Shown here: positions 42,436 through 51,892 of the stretch, in pieces
Layout of the letters: the number at the start of each line of letters is the position of its first letter
Position numbering within the stretch: position 1 is the first letter of the stretch
From: Neotamlana sedimentorum
GTDB taxonomy: Bacteria; Bacteroidota; Bacteroidia; Flavobacteriales; Flavobacteriaceae
Reading direction: 5' to 3'
Length of the DNA stretch: 64,000 bases
Assembly: GCF_000943565.1 (NCBI RefSeq)
Contig: NZ_JTDW01000002.1
Location: 186,001-250,000, forward strand
Position numbers and translations under genes: made by a program
Notes under the pieces: model-generated
Databases searched by the model: none
Seen by the model: only the letters and a program-made list of their open reading frames with translations
Told to the model about the DNA's origin: nothing

Positions 42436-44835
42436 ATGATACTTAATACAGAATTAGAATATAAAGGAAACCTATTTCCTTCCAAAATAATAAACTACGA
42501 AAAAAACATTAATGTACTTTCTTTTACAGCCGATAATGGCGTCGTTCTGCAAATTACTGTTCGAAGAGATAGTATACTTCGCTTTAGATATACAACAACA
42601 GGTATTTTTGAAAATGATTTTTCGTATGCCATAACCAAATATGCAAGCAGAGGTTATAACCATTTAGAAGTAGAAGAAGAAACAGATGTATATGTAATAA
42701 CAACATCTAAACTAATATGTAAAGTATCTAAAGCAGATATGCGAATTTCGCTTTATGATGCCCTAGATAATACCCTAATTTGCGAAGACGAGCTTGGTTT
42801 CCATTGGGAAGAAAGTTATCAATTTGGAGGTAATGTTGTTAAAATGTCTAAAACAGCACAACCAGGCGAAAGTTACTATGGTTTAGGCGATAAACCTGTA
42901 GATAATAATTTAAAAGGCAAACGTTTTGAAAATTGGGTAACCGATTCGTATGCATATGGTAGAGACACCGACCCAATTTATAAAGCTATTCCATTTTATA
43001 CAGCGCTTCATAATAAAAAATCGTACGGTATATTTTTCGATAACTCGTTTCGTTCTTATTTCGATTTTTGTCATGAACGCAGAAATATTACAAGTTTTTG
43101 GGCCCATGGAGGCGAAATGAACTATTATTTTATTTACGGGCCACAAATGTCTGAAGTTGTTGCTAATTACACTGATTTAACAGGTAAACCGCACGAAATG
43201 CCCGCACTTTGGGCACTTGGTTACCACCAATGTAAATGGAGCTACTATCCAGAATCTAAAGTCAAAGAAATAACAAGCAAGTTTAGAGAACTCAAAATAC
43301 CATGCGATGCTATTTATTTAGATATTGATTACATGGAAGGTTTTCGCTGTTTTACATGGAGTAAAGAATACTTTCCAGACCCTAAACGTATGGTTAAAGA
43401 ATTAGCCGACGATGGCTTTAAAACCATCGTAATAATAGATCCAGGTATTAAAATTGATATGGACTATTCGGTATTTAAAGAAGGGTTAGATAACGATTAT
43501 TTCTGTAAGCGTGCCGATGGGCCTTACATGAAAGGTAAAGTATGGCCTGGAGAATGTTATTTTCCAGACTTTACAAACCCCGAAGTTAGGGAATGGTGGT
43601 CTAATTTATTTCAAGAACTTATTGAAGATATTGGAGTAAAAGGTGTTTGGAACGATATGAACGAACCAGCCGTAATGGATGTTCCTGGAAAATCGTTTCC
43701 AGACGATGTAAGGCACGATTACGATGGTAACCGTTGTAGTCACCGTAAAGCACACAATATTTATGGTATGCAAATGGCACGTGCCACGTATCAGGGTTTA
43801 AAAAAATTCTCGTATCCTAAGCGTCCGTTTGTAATTACAAGAGCGGCTTATTCTGGAACACAACGTTACACTTCGAGTTGGACTGGTGATAATATTGCCA
43901 CTTGGGACCATTTAAATATTGCTAATTTACAAGCACAACGCATGGCTATGTCTGGATTTTCGTTTGTAGGATCGGATATTGGTGGTTTTGCCGAACAACC
44001 TAATGGAGAACTTTATGCGCGTTGGATACAATTAGGTATTTTCCATCCATTTTGTCGTACGCATTCATCGGGCGATCATGGCGATCAAGAACCTTGGGCT
44101 TTTGATGATACTATAACTAACGTAGTTAGAAAATTTATTGAACTACGTTACCAATTATTACCTTATTTATACACGGCATTTTGGCGTAATGTAAGCGATG
44201 GTATTCCTATTTTAAAATCGTTGGTATTGCACGACCAAGAAGATACACAGACGCACTACAGAAATGACGAGTTTGTTTTTGGAGAAAAAATACTCGTTTG
44301 TCCAGTTAATGGTCCGAATCAAAAAGGACGTCGTATGTATTTTCCATTTGGAAGATGGTATAATTTATGGACCGATGAAATTGTAACTGGTGGCCAAGAA
44401 ATGTGGGTTGATGCCGATTTAGATAGCATGCCTATTTTTGTAAGTGAAGGTGCAATTATACCAAAGTATCCAATACAACAATATGTTGGCGAAAAAACTA
44501 TTGAAGAACTTACTCTTGAGGTTTATTACAAACTAGGTAAAGAAACCTCTCAAGTATACGAAGATGCTGGAGATGGTTACGATTACATAAAAGGACGTTA
44601 TAGTTTAAGAGACTTTAAACTTACAGGTAAAGAAGACGAACTTATTATACAACAGTTTAAAACAGGTAAATATATAACAACGTATAAAACGTTTAAACTT
44701 AATTTACATGGTTTACCTTTTAAAATAAAGAAAATTGAAGTAGATAATGTTTTAATTCCTATTGAAAATTTAATTTCTAGCAGTAATGCTTTAGTAATAG
44801 ACAAAGAATTTACAGAGCTTCATATTATGGCTTAG
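42436..44835 (+). CDS. Glycoside hydrolase family 31 (alpha-glucosidase-like)
   Basis: 799 residues. Order: N-terminal beta-sandwich (galactose-mutarotase-like), the catalytic barrel and C-terminal beta domains. The nucleophile aspartate is in GVWNDMNEPAVMDVPGK, and the acid/base lies in the RTHSSGDHGDQEPWAF stretch; WALGYHQCKWSYYPESKVKE and SGFSFVGSDIGGFAEQP are also typical. It hydrolyses terminal alpha-glucosides and probably acts on glycogen or maltodextrin, as its place after the glg operon suggests. There is no signal peptide, so it is intracellular. A terminator follows at 44865-44897. Confidence 0.92.
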   Translation: MILNTELEYKGNLFPSKIINYEKNINVLSFTADNGVVLQITVRRDSILRFRYTTTGIFENDFSYAITKYASRGYNHLEVEEETDVYVITTSKLICKVSKADMRISLYDALDNTLICEDELGFHWEESYQFGGNVVKMSKTAQPGESYYGLGDKPVDNNLKGKRFENWVTDSYAYGRDTDPIYKAIPFYTALHNKKSYGIFFDNSFRSYFDFCHERRNITSFWAHGGEMNYYFIYGPQMSEVVANYTDLTGKPHEMPALWALGYHQCKWSYYPESKVKEITSKFRELKIPCDAIYLDIDYMEGFRCFTWSKEYFPDPKRMVKELADDGFKTIVIIDPGIKIDMDYSVFKEGLDNDYFCKRADGPYMKGKVWPGECYFPDFTNPEVREWWSNLFQELIEDIGVKGVWNDMNEPAVMDVPGKSFPDDVRHDYDGNRCSHRKAHNIYGMQMARATYQGLKKFSYPKRPFVITRAAYSGTQRYTSSWTGDNIATWDHLNIANLQAQRMAMSGFSFVGSDIGGFAEQPNGELYARWIQLGIFHPFCRTHSSGDHGDQEPWAFDDTITNVVRKFIELRYQLLPYLYTAFWRNVSDGIPILKSLVLHDQEDTQTHYRNDEFVFGEKILVCPVNGPNQKGRRMYFPFGRWYNLWTDEIVTGGQEMWVDADLDSMPIFVSEGAIIPKYPIQQYVGEKTIEELTLEVYYKLGKETSQVYEDAGDGYDYIKGRYSLRDFKLTGKEDELIIQQFKTGKYITTYKTFKLNLHGLPFKIKKIEVDNVLIPIENLISSSNALVIDKEFTELHIMA

Positions 44836-44864
44836 TTCTAACAAAATAATTTGTATAACATTGT

Positions 44865-44897
44865 AAAAAGCTTCAAACGTATGGTTTGAAGCTTTTT
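44865..44897 (+). terminator. Terminator after the GH31 gene
   Basis: Perfect 14-bp stem AAAAAGCTTCAAAC (44865-44878)/GTTTGAAGCTTTTT (44884-44897) with a 5-nt loop, one of the strongest in the window. Confidence 0.92.
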
Positions 44898-44965
44898 TGT
44901 TTAATGATGATAACTTTTTAAATAGGTATTTATAAAAAATTAATAATCTAGATGGTCCGTTAATA

Positions 44966-45170
44966 ATGATCGATAAAAAAGATATAAGTCAAATAAAATA
45001 TGAAAATGACGAAATAGAAACATTTCAAAAATACAACCTCTCAAACAAAAGCGGAATAATCAGAAAAAGAACAAACTGATGACGTAAATAATGAGGCTTT
45101 AGAATATTCTAAAAATTTATTAAAAAATATTTTCATCCAAAAAGGTTCTCTTAAAAGTTTATATATTTAA
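44966..45170 (+). pseudogene. Short frameshifted ORF remnant
   Basis: The 553-base gap between the GH31 gene and the propeller gene holds a possible remnant. ATG 44966 opens a 37-codon frame (MIDKKDISQIKYENDEIETF...) ending at TGA 45077. In the next frame, translation would continue with SEKEQTDDVNNEALEYSKNL + LKNIFIQKGSLKSLYI to a stop at 45168-45170. One frameshift near 45055 joins them into about 70 residues. No family is recognised, and it may simply be chance coding-like sequence. Confidence 0.3.
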
Positions 45171-45388
45171 TTTTTAATCAAACCTGTTTCTGTATTTATT
45201 AAAATACATTACTAGTTATAAAAAATCTGAAATAAACTCAGATTCAACACTTAAATTTTGAGACGATTTTTTTTTAATATACAAAAATTAACTATAGGTT
45301 AAATTAATAAGAAGTTTCTTGTTATTTATTCGGTTTTACTTGATTATTAATGATTTAAATATTAATTTTAAAAGTAAAACTTAATATA

Positions 45389-47335
45389 ATGAAGCTATTT
45401 AAACTAATTCTTTTTGTTTTTTTAACACTAAACCATTTAACCTCACAAGAACTTATTAAAAGTCATGATTTTAATTTAGAAGAAAATGATTTTTGGTATA
45501 TAAAAGATAAGAAACTCCATACAATCTATCAATATAACGGAGACACTTTTAAATGCTTCGATTATATAAAGGGTCAACAGGCATGGGAAGTATCTGTTCC
45601 TGGTTTTAAAGAAGATGAAATTACTTTATTTAACAATCATCCTTATATAAAACTTACGAAATCACAATTTTTTTCAGACGAAATTGTAGAAAAAACTATA
45701 GCTATAAATAGAATAACTGGTAAAGTTATTTTTGATACTAGCAAAATCGAAGATTACAAACCAAGTGAAATTTTTTATTCTCGTGATAATCGTTACGCCT
45801 TAATTTTACATACAGAAAAAATAAAACGAGATAAGAAAAAAGGTATTGAAAAAAAGTTTATTTATAACTTAAGCCTAATAAAAATGTCTAATTCTGAAAA
45901 GTTGTGGACTATGCTTATGCCAGAACCCGAAAAAACGGACTTATTTGGTTTAAAGTTGAATTCGGCTAAAACTTTGGATTTCGACCCAATTTCAAATGAA
46001 GAAGCTATCGTATTTTCTTTTGGGAAAACACTATTTAGTATTGATGTTATAACTGGAAATATATTATGGCAAAAGAATTTTAGTGACTTAAACATTAACA
46101 AAATATATCAACCAAAAGGATTTAATAAAAACAATCATTTTATTGCTTTAAACAAATACGAAGATAAGAGTTATAATATGGATTTTATATCTTTTAAAAC
46201 AGGAGAAATAGACCTTGAAAAAAGAATAAAATTAGGGTCTTACTACAATATAAAATTCAACACTAATTCTATAATGGTAAAAAGTGCTAAAGGCCTTAAT
46301 TATGTAAATTACGATGGCACGGCTAAATGGGAAAAATGGCCAAAATTTGAAGGCAAAATTGAAAGTGTGTTTCAACAAGACAATAATCACTTAATAATTG
46401 AAAAAATTGAAGACAGCTATTACGCAAATTGTATAAATGATATTGGTGAAATACAATTTCAAAATCCATTTAAAATTTACAATAAAAAATTACGCGATGG
46501 TTTTTTGTTTAACGATGTTTTAGTTGCTATTACAGACTACAATATTATAACTTATGATATTAATCACAATCGAATAAAAAATATAATTCCCTTAGCATAT
46601 TATGAGCCTTTTAAAATTGATCATCAAAATAAAAAGGTAATATATTCACAAAAAAAGGGTAAAACGGTTTATAGCTTGGATATAGTAAAAGAAACCGAAC
46701 AACAGCTAACAGAGAAAAATTTATTCGAAAAAGGAAAAGATACCATTTCTAGAATTGAAATTTTTAACGATAAATACGCCTTTCTTTCTAGTAACGAAAT
46801 GGTACAATACAACGCAAATGGAGAAAAATTAAAATCGGTATACTTTAAACCAAAATCCAATATAATGAAAACAATTGCTCCTATAGCTATTCTTGCTTTA
46901 GGTACCATATTTTCAGATGAAGTCAATAAAATTAATCAACAACTATATAAATATGGCTTAAAAAATACAGATGATTTTTACTCAGATCTAGAAATACAAA
47001 CCTATACTCATGCTTATGGTATAGGCGATTTTGGAGCAGGTGTTATAGCTTTAGGAGAAGCTGAAAAATTATTTGGTAACTTCAATAAAAATAAACCAAA
47101 AACTAATAGGGAAAATCCGTTCGATTTAATTAATAAACTTTGGTTTATAACTGATAAAATAGAAAACGTTGGTACTGTAATAAAAATTATTGATATTAAT
47201 TTAGGAGATATTGTTAGCTATATTCCCATTGGGAATAAAGATTTCTCTTATTCAATAGATGAAACTGCTAAAACAGTTATTTTAAGAACCGGAAATAATT
47301 ATTCTTTTTATAGTTTAGATAATATTGGTAAATAA
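45389..47335 (+). CDS. Secreted beta-propeller-like protein, unknown function
   Basis: 648 residues. An N-terminal signal peptide (LFKLILFVFLTLNHLTSQ) is followed by repeated blades of PQQ/WD-type character: SIDVITGNILWQKNFSDLNI, and NYVNYDGTAKWEKWPKFEGK. The GxxxW pattern recurs about every 40-60 residues. There is a helical insertion near residue 490-510 (MKTIAPIAILALGTIFSDEV) that may be membrane-associated. No T9SS tail. Neighbours give no clue, and the ligand or enzymatic role is unknown. It converges with the antiporter gene, ending one base before its stop. Confidence 0.65.
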   Translation: MKLFKLILFVFLTLNHLTSQELIKSHDFNLEENDFWYIKDKKLHTIYQYNGDTFKCFDYIKGQQAWEVSVPGFKEDEITLFNNHPYIKLTKSQFFSDEIVEKTIAINRITGKVIFDTSKIEDYKPSEIFYSRDNRYALILHTEKIKRDKKKGIEKKFIYNLSLIKMSNSEKLWTMLMPEPEKTDLFGLKLNSAKTLDFDPISNEEAIVFSFGKTLFSIDVITGNILWQKNFSDLNINKIYQPKGFNKNNHFIALNKYEDKSYNMDFISFKTGEIDLEKRIKLGSYYNIKFNTNSIMVKSAKGLNYVNYDGTAKWEKWPKFEGKIESVFQQDNNHLIIEKIEDSYYANCINDIGEIQFQNPFKIYNKKLRDGFLFNDVLVAITDYNIITYDINHNRIKNIIPLAYYEPFKIDHQNKKVIYSQKKGKTVYSLDIVKETEQQLTEKNLFEKGKDTISRIEIFNDKYAFLSSNEMVQYNANGEKLKSVYFKPKSNIMKTIAPIAILALGTIFSDEVNKINQQLYKYGLKNTDDFYSDLEIQTYTHAYGIGDFGAGVIALGEAEKLFGNFNKNKPKTNRENPFDLINKLWFITDKIENVGTVIKIIDINLGDIVSYIPIGNKDFSYSIDETAKTVILRTGNNYSFYSLDNIGK

Positions 47336-47336
47336 T

Positions 47337-49214
47337 TTACTCCTTTCCAAAAGAATTATTATCAACCGTTGGTACTTTTTCAACATCAAAAGGTTTTCCA
47401 AGGTAAACTAGTTGAAAACCGTCTTTTATTTTTTCAACAATATCTAATCCAAAAGATGAAATTATATGTAATTCGCCTTTTATATCTTTAATAAATAGCG
47501 GTATAATATCGTCGTCGTTATTCGTAATTTCAATAAGGCTTTCGTAATGAGCTTTATCGGTTAAATCTATTTCCTGTATACTTGGGTGGCGTCTAGAGAG
47601 CTCTAACAACGAATTAAAGTCATCACGATGCGAAAATAATCCTTCTTTTGGATGATTACTAAAATCTTGATCGAGCATTTCCTGCGTGGTAATCAATCTA
47701 AACGAACCATTTTCTCCAAATTGATTTCCAAATTTTTCAATAGCGTATTTATTAATATCAGAATTTCCGGTTAAAGCCATTAAATAACCCACATCGTTAA
47801 GTTCAATATTATCCATAAGGGTATCAGAATAAATATTGGTAGAAATAGCTTCAAGCCCAAGTTCACGTGCTTTTTCAATATTGCGTTCGTTGCTATCAAT
47901 TAAAACTACATGGCGCCCGTTGGTTTCTAAATAATGACCTAACAAGCGTGATACTTTCGAAGCACCAACTATTAAAATTCCGCCAGATTTTTCTAAAAAT
48001 ACACCCACTAATTTTGCAAATAAGCGTGCCGTGGTAGCATTTAATAAAACGGTTCCTAACACAATCATAAACACTAAAGGCGTAATATATTTAGCATCGG
48101 CTATACCTTTATCGGCAAGTGTTAAACCAAATAACGACGCTATACCTGCAGCAACAATTCCGCGCGGACCTACCCAACTAATAAATAATTTTTCTTTTAG
48201 TTTTAATTTAGAACCATGAGTGCTTAAAAACACACCAATTGGCCTAATAATAAATACGACACAAGTAAACAAAATGGCTGCATTCCAATTATAAATAAGT
48301 AATAAATCTTCAAAATTTATATTAGCAGCGAGTAAAATAAAAAGTATCGAAATTAATAAAACGCTTAAGGATTCTTTAAAATACAATAGCTCTTTTAGAT
48401 AAGGCGATTTAGAATTTCCTAAAACCATACCCATAACTACCACAGCCAATAAACCAGATTCGTGAGCAAAAACATCAGATAAAATAAAAACACCCAAAAC
48501 CGCAGCTAATGCAAATACATTAAGTAAATAATGCGGTACTAATTTTTTATTAATTATAAAGTTTAAAGCGTGTGCAAATGTAAATCCGAATGTAAATCCG
48601 AATAAAACAATTTTTCCAAACTCAATTAAAGCAGTTTTTGTAAACTCGCCTCCAGCACCAACACTAATAAACTCGAAAACCAATACAGCAACAAGCGCTC
48701 CAATTGGATCTATTAAAATACCTTCCCATTTTAAAATAGCCGAAACATCTTTTTTTAAGGGAATGTTTCTTAAAATAGGCGTAATTACTGTGGGTCCCGT
48801 AACAATTATTAAAGCCGAAAATAAAAAGGAAATTTCCCAAGTTAAATAAAACACATAATGTGCCGCAATAGCAGCACCAAAAAAGGTTACTACAGAACCT
48901 AAGGTTATTAATTTTGTAATAACAGGTCCTACATTTTTTATTTCGTTAATTTTAAGTGTTAAGCCACCTTCAAAAAGAATAATACTAATGGCTAAGGATA
49001 CAAAGTAAAATAAACTTTCACCAGGAAATAAACCTTCTTTACCATTCCAAATAGGTTCAATCCATTTTGTTCCATCGTACGATAAATATTCGGCAGCGAA
49101 AGGACCAACAAGAAGGCCTATTAAAATTAAAGGTAAAATTGCAGGAATTTTAAATTTCCATGCTACCCATTGTGCTAATATTCCTAAAATAATTATCCCT
49201 CCTAATTCAACCAT
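47337..49214 (-). CDS. Cation:proton antiporter with RCK domain (CPA family)
   Basis: 625 residues. About twelve membrane helices occupy residues 1-395 (for example FSALIIVTGPTVITPILRNI, which carries the TGP substrate-site motif, and KEKLFISWVGPRGIVAAGIA). A cytoplasmic TrkA-N/RCK domain near 405-525 (GGILIVGASKVSRLLGHYLE, VVLIDSNERNIEKARELGLE) can bind nucleotide and regulate the transporter. It exchanges Na+ or K+ for protons across the inner membrane, for pH or salt balance; the ion is not decidable. It is divergent from the MBL gene. Confidence 0.9.
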   Translation of the reverse strand: MVELGGIIILGILAQWVAWKFKIPAILPLILIGLLVGPFAAEYLSYDGTKWIEPIWNGKEGLFPGESLFYFVSLAISIILFEGGLTLKINEIKNVGPVITKLITLGSVVTFFGAAIAAHYVFYLTWEISFLFSALIIVTGPTVITPILRNIPLKKDVSAILKWEGILIDPIGALVAVLVFEFISVGAGGEFTKTALIEFGKIVLFGFTFGFTFAHALNFIINKKLVPHYLLNVFALAAVLGVFILSDVFAHESGLLAVVVMGMVLGNSKSPYLKELLYFKESLSVLLISILFILLAANINFEDLLLIYNWNAAILFTCVVFIIRPIGVFLSTHGSKLKLKEKLFISWVGPRGIVAAGIASLFGLTLADKGIADAKYITPLVFMIVLGTVLLNATTARLFAKLVGVFLEKSGGILIVGASKVSRLLGHYLETNGRHVVLIDSNERNIEKARELGLEAISTNIYSDTLMDNIELNDVGYLMALTGNSDINKYAIEKFGNQFGENGSFRLITTQEMLDQDFSNHPKEGLFSHRDDFNSLLELSRRHPSIQEIDLTDKAHYESLIEITNNDDDIIPLFIKDIKGELHIISSFGLDIVEKIKDGFQLVYLGKPFDVEKVPTVDNNSFGKE

Positions 49215-49380
49215 ATGTTATGTTATAAGCTACTAATTTAAAAAAATCTAATAAGTATATGTTTTTAAATACACTTTGTTATAAATTTTTAATTTTTTTA
49301 TGAGATTTTAAAATTTTATGTCTTAATAAATTCTTAACATTTTTAGGCAATCCTATTAGATTTCTTAATTTTACATCCTT

Positions 49381-50238
49381 ATGAATTTATATCCTATAAA
49401 TGCTGGTAATTTTAAACTAGATGGTGGTGCTATGTTTGGTGTGGTTCCAAAATCATTATGGCAGCGTACCAATCCGGCCGATGCTAATAATATGATTGAC
49501 TTAACAGCTCGTTGTTTATTAATTGAAGATGGTAAACGCCTTGTTTTGATTGATAGTGGTATGGGAAATAAACAAACAGATAAATTTTTTAGTTATTACT
49601 TTCAATGGGGCGACTTTAATTTAGATAGCTCTCTAAAAAAATACGGCTTTACTCGCGATGATATAACCGATGTGTTTTTAACACATTTACATTTCGATCA
49701 TTGTGGCGGATGTATACAATGGAATAAAAACCGAACAGGTTACGAAACTGCCTTTAAAAACGCACGCTTTTGGAGCAATAAAAACCACTGGCAATGGGCT
49801 ACACAACCCAATGTACGCGAAAAAGCATCGTTTTTAAAAGAAAACATTTTACCAATAGAAAAAAGTGGACAATTAAAATTTACGTCCATTCCAGAAGGTG
49901 ACTTTCTTGAAAAATCGCAGCTTGGTTTCGATATTTTTTTTGCTAACGGTCACACCGACAAGCAAATGATTCCGCTAATTAAGTACAAAGGTAAAACTAT
50001 AGCCTTTATGGCAGATTTATTACCAACTGTTGGCCATTTGCCAATACCTTACGTTATGGGTTACGATACTAGACCACTTTTAACGCTAACAGAAAAAGAA
50101 AAATTTTTAAGTATGGCTGCAGATAATAATTATTATTTATTTCTAGAACACGACGCTCACAACGAAATAATCACAGTTAAACATACCGAAAAAGGCGTTA
50201 GGCTAAACGAAACGTTTGTAGCTACAGACATATTTTAA
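49381..50238 (+). CDS. MBL-fold metallo-hydrolase
   Basis: 285 residues. The zinc-binding motif H-x-H-x-D-H is present as THLHFDHCGG, with further ligands in FANGHTDKQMIPLI (H) and FMADLLPTVGHLP (D). The single-domain layout and the lactonase-like spacing suggest a quorum-quenching-type lactonase or a general esterase, but the substrate is not certain. It lacks a signal peptide and is cytoplasmic. The next gene, the subtilase, starts 32 bases downstream on the same strand. Confidence 0.87.
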   Translation: MNLYPINAGNFKLDGGAMFGVVPKSLWQRTNPADANNMIDLTARCLLIEDGKRLVLIDSGMGNKQTDKFFSYYFQWGDFNLDSSLKKYGFTRDDITDVFLTHLHFDHCGGCIQWNKNRTGYETAFKNARFWSNKNHWQWATQPNVREKASFLKENILPIEKSGQLKFTSIPEGDFLEKSQLGFDIFFANGHTDKQMIPLIKYKGKTIAFMADLLPTVGHLPIPYVMGYDTRPLLTLTEKEKFLSMAADNNYYLFLEHDAHNEIITVKHTEKGVRLNETFVATDIF

Positions 50239-50269
50239 CTTAATTTAAAAATAAACATAAAATAAACAA

Positions 50270-51880
50270 ATGAAAATTATTAAACCCTTATTTACCTCTG
50301 CCATAATTTCGGCAGTATTATTTGGCTGCGGTACCGGAGCTAGTATTATTTCTACACCTCCAGAAAACATTGATACTTCACCTTTAAAAGTTTCAGAATT
50401 AACGGAAGCCGAAAAGCACAATTGGGGACATTTAGACATGATAGCCGATACCATTCCTGGTATGAGTGTAGAAAAAGCTTACGCTGAAATTATAAAGAAC
50501 AAAAAAGGAAAAAAAATAATAGTTGCTGTTATTGATTCTGGAATTGATATTGATCATGAAGATTTAAATGACGTTATTTGGACTAACGAAGATGAAATTC
50601 CAAATAATGGAAAAGATGACGATAATAACGGTTATATTGATGATATTCACGGCTGGAATTTTTTAGGTAAAGGCTATAACGAACAATTAGAATTTGTTAG
50701 AATTTTAGCAAAAGGAGATACCAGTAACCCAAATTATGCCGCTGCCCAAGCCGAATACGATTCGCAATACCAAACATGGATAGGTCGTAAAACACAATAC
50801 GACCAAATTTACCAACAAATTTTAGCAGCAGACCAAATTCTTGCAAAAGCTACAGGTAAAGAAAAATATACCAAAGAAGATGTAAATACCATTGAAAGTG
50901 AAGATGAAAAAGTAAATCAAGCTAAACAAATGGCCCAATACATGTTTAGTAATGGTATGGAATCGATGGATGAAGCTAAAGAAGAATTAAGTTCTAGTTT
51001 AGAGCAAATTAACGAACGTTTAAACTACAACCTTAACAAAACGTTTAAAGGACGTGTAACTGGTGATAATCCAGACGATTTATCTACAAAATACTACGGC
51101 GATGGTAATGTGAAACCAACTGTAAAAACAGAAAGTCATGGTACCCACGTAGCCGGCATTATTGCAGCAGAACGCAATAATGGTTTAGGTGCAAATGGTG
51201 TAGCTAACAACGTTGAAATTATGAGTATTAGAACCGTGCCTAACGGAGACGAATACGATAAAGACGTGGCACTTTCTATTCGATACGCAGTAGATAATGG
51301 TGCTTCAATTATTAACGGAAGTTTTGGTAAAAGTTTTTCAACGCACAGCGATTGGGTGCGCGATGCTATAAGTTATGCTAGCGAAAAAGATGTAGTTTTT
51401 GTGCATGCTGCAGGTAACGATAGTAAAGATGTAGATACAGAACCTAATTTCCCAGACGATAATATTAACGGCGAAGAAATATCAAATACATACATTCGTG
51501 TAGGCGCATTAGCTCCAAAATACGGGTCAAATATGGTCGCTGGTTTCTCTAACTACGGTAAAAAAAATGTTGATGTTTTTGCTCCAGGAGCAAGCGTTTA
51601 TTCTACAACGCCAGAGAACGAATATGATATTAAAGGCGGAACGTCTATGGCTGCTCCTGCTGTAGCTGGTGTAGCTGCTTTAATTCGTTCGTATTATCCA
51701 ACTTTAAAAGCATCACAAGTAAAACAAATTATAATGGATTCTGGTTTAGCTTTAAAACCTAAAGTTATTGTTGGAGGCAATTCTAGCGATATCCGTTCGT
51801 TTTCAGAATTATCAAAATCAGGAAAAATTGTAAATGCTTACAATGCGTTAATCATGGCTTCAAAAGTTGCCGCTCAATAA
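50270..51880 (+). CDS. S8 family serine peptidase (subtilase), lipoprotein
   Basis: 536 residues. Lipobox at LFGC (C20). The catalytic triad is intact: D89 in VAVIDSGIDIDHEDL, the histidine in ESHGTHVAGIIAA (about residue 290) and the serine in GGTSMAAPAVAGVAAL (about residue 460). An insertion of roughly 150 helical residues (about 130-280) lies between D and H, longer than in simple subtilisins. It should be anchored to the outer membrane or periplasmic face. It lies 13 bases before the M1 peptidase, so the two are co-expressed. Confidence 0.9.
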   Translation: MKIIKPLFTSAIISAVLFGCGTGASIISTPPENIDTSPLKVSELTEAEKHNWGHLDMIADTIPGMSVEKAYAEIIKNKKGKKIIVAVIDSGIDIDHEDLNDVIWTNEDEIPNNGKDDDNNGYIDDIHGWNFLGKGYNEQLEFVRILAKGDTSNPNYAAAQAEYDSQYQTWIGRKTQYDQIYQQILAADQILAKATGKEKYTKEDVNTIESEDEKVNQAKQMAQYMFSNGMESMDEAKEELSSSLEQINERLNYNLNKTFKGRVTGDNPDDLSTKYYGDGNVKPTVKTESHGTHVAGIIAAERNNGLGANGVANNVEIMSIRTVPNGDEYDKDVALSIRYAVDNGASIINGSFGKSFSTHSDWVRDAISYASEKDVVFVHAAGNDSKDVDTEPNFPDDNINGEEISNTYIRVGALAPKYGSNMVAGFSNYGKKNVDVFAPGASVYSTTPENEYDIKGGTSMAAPAVAGVAALIRSYYPTLKASQVKQIIMDSGLALKPKVIVGGNSSDIRSFSELSKSGKIVNAYNALIMASKVAAQ

Positions 51881-51892
51881 AAAAATAAACCT

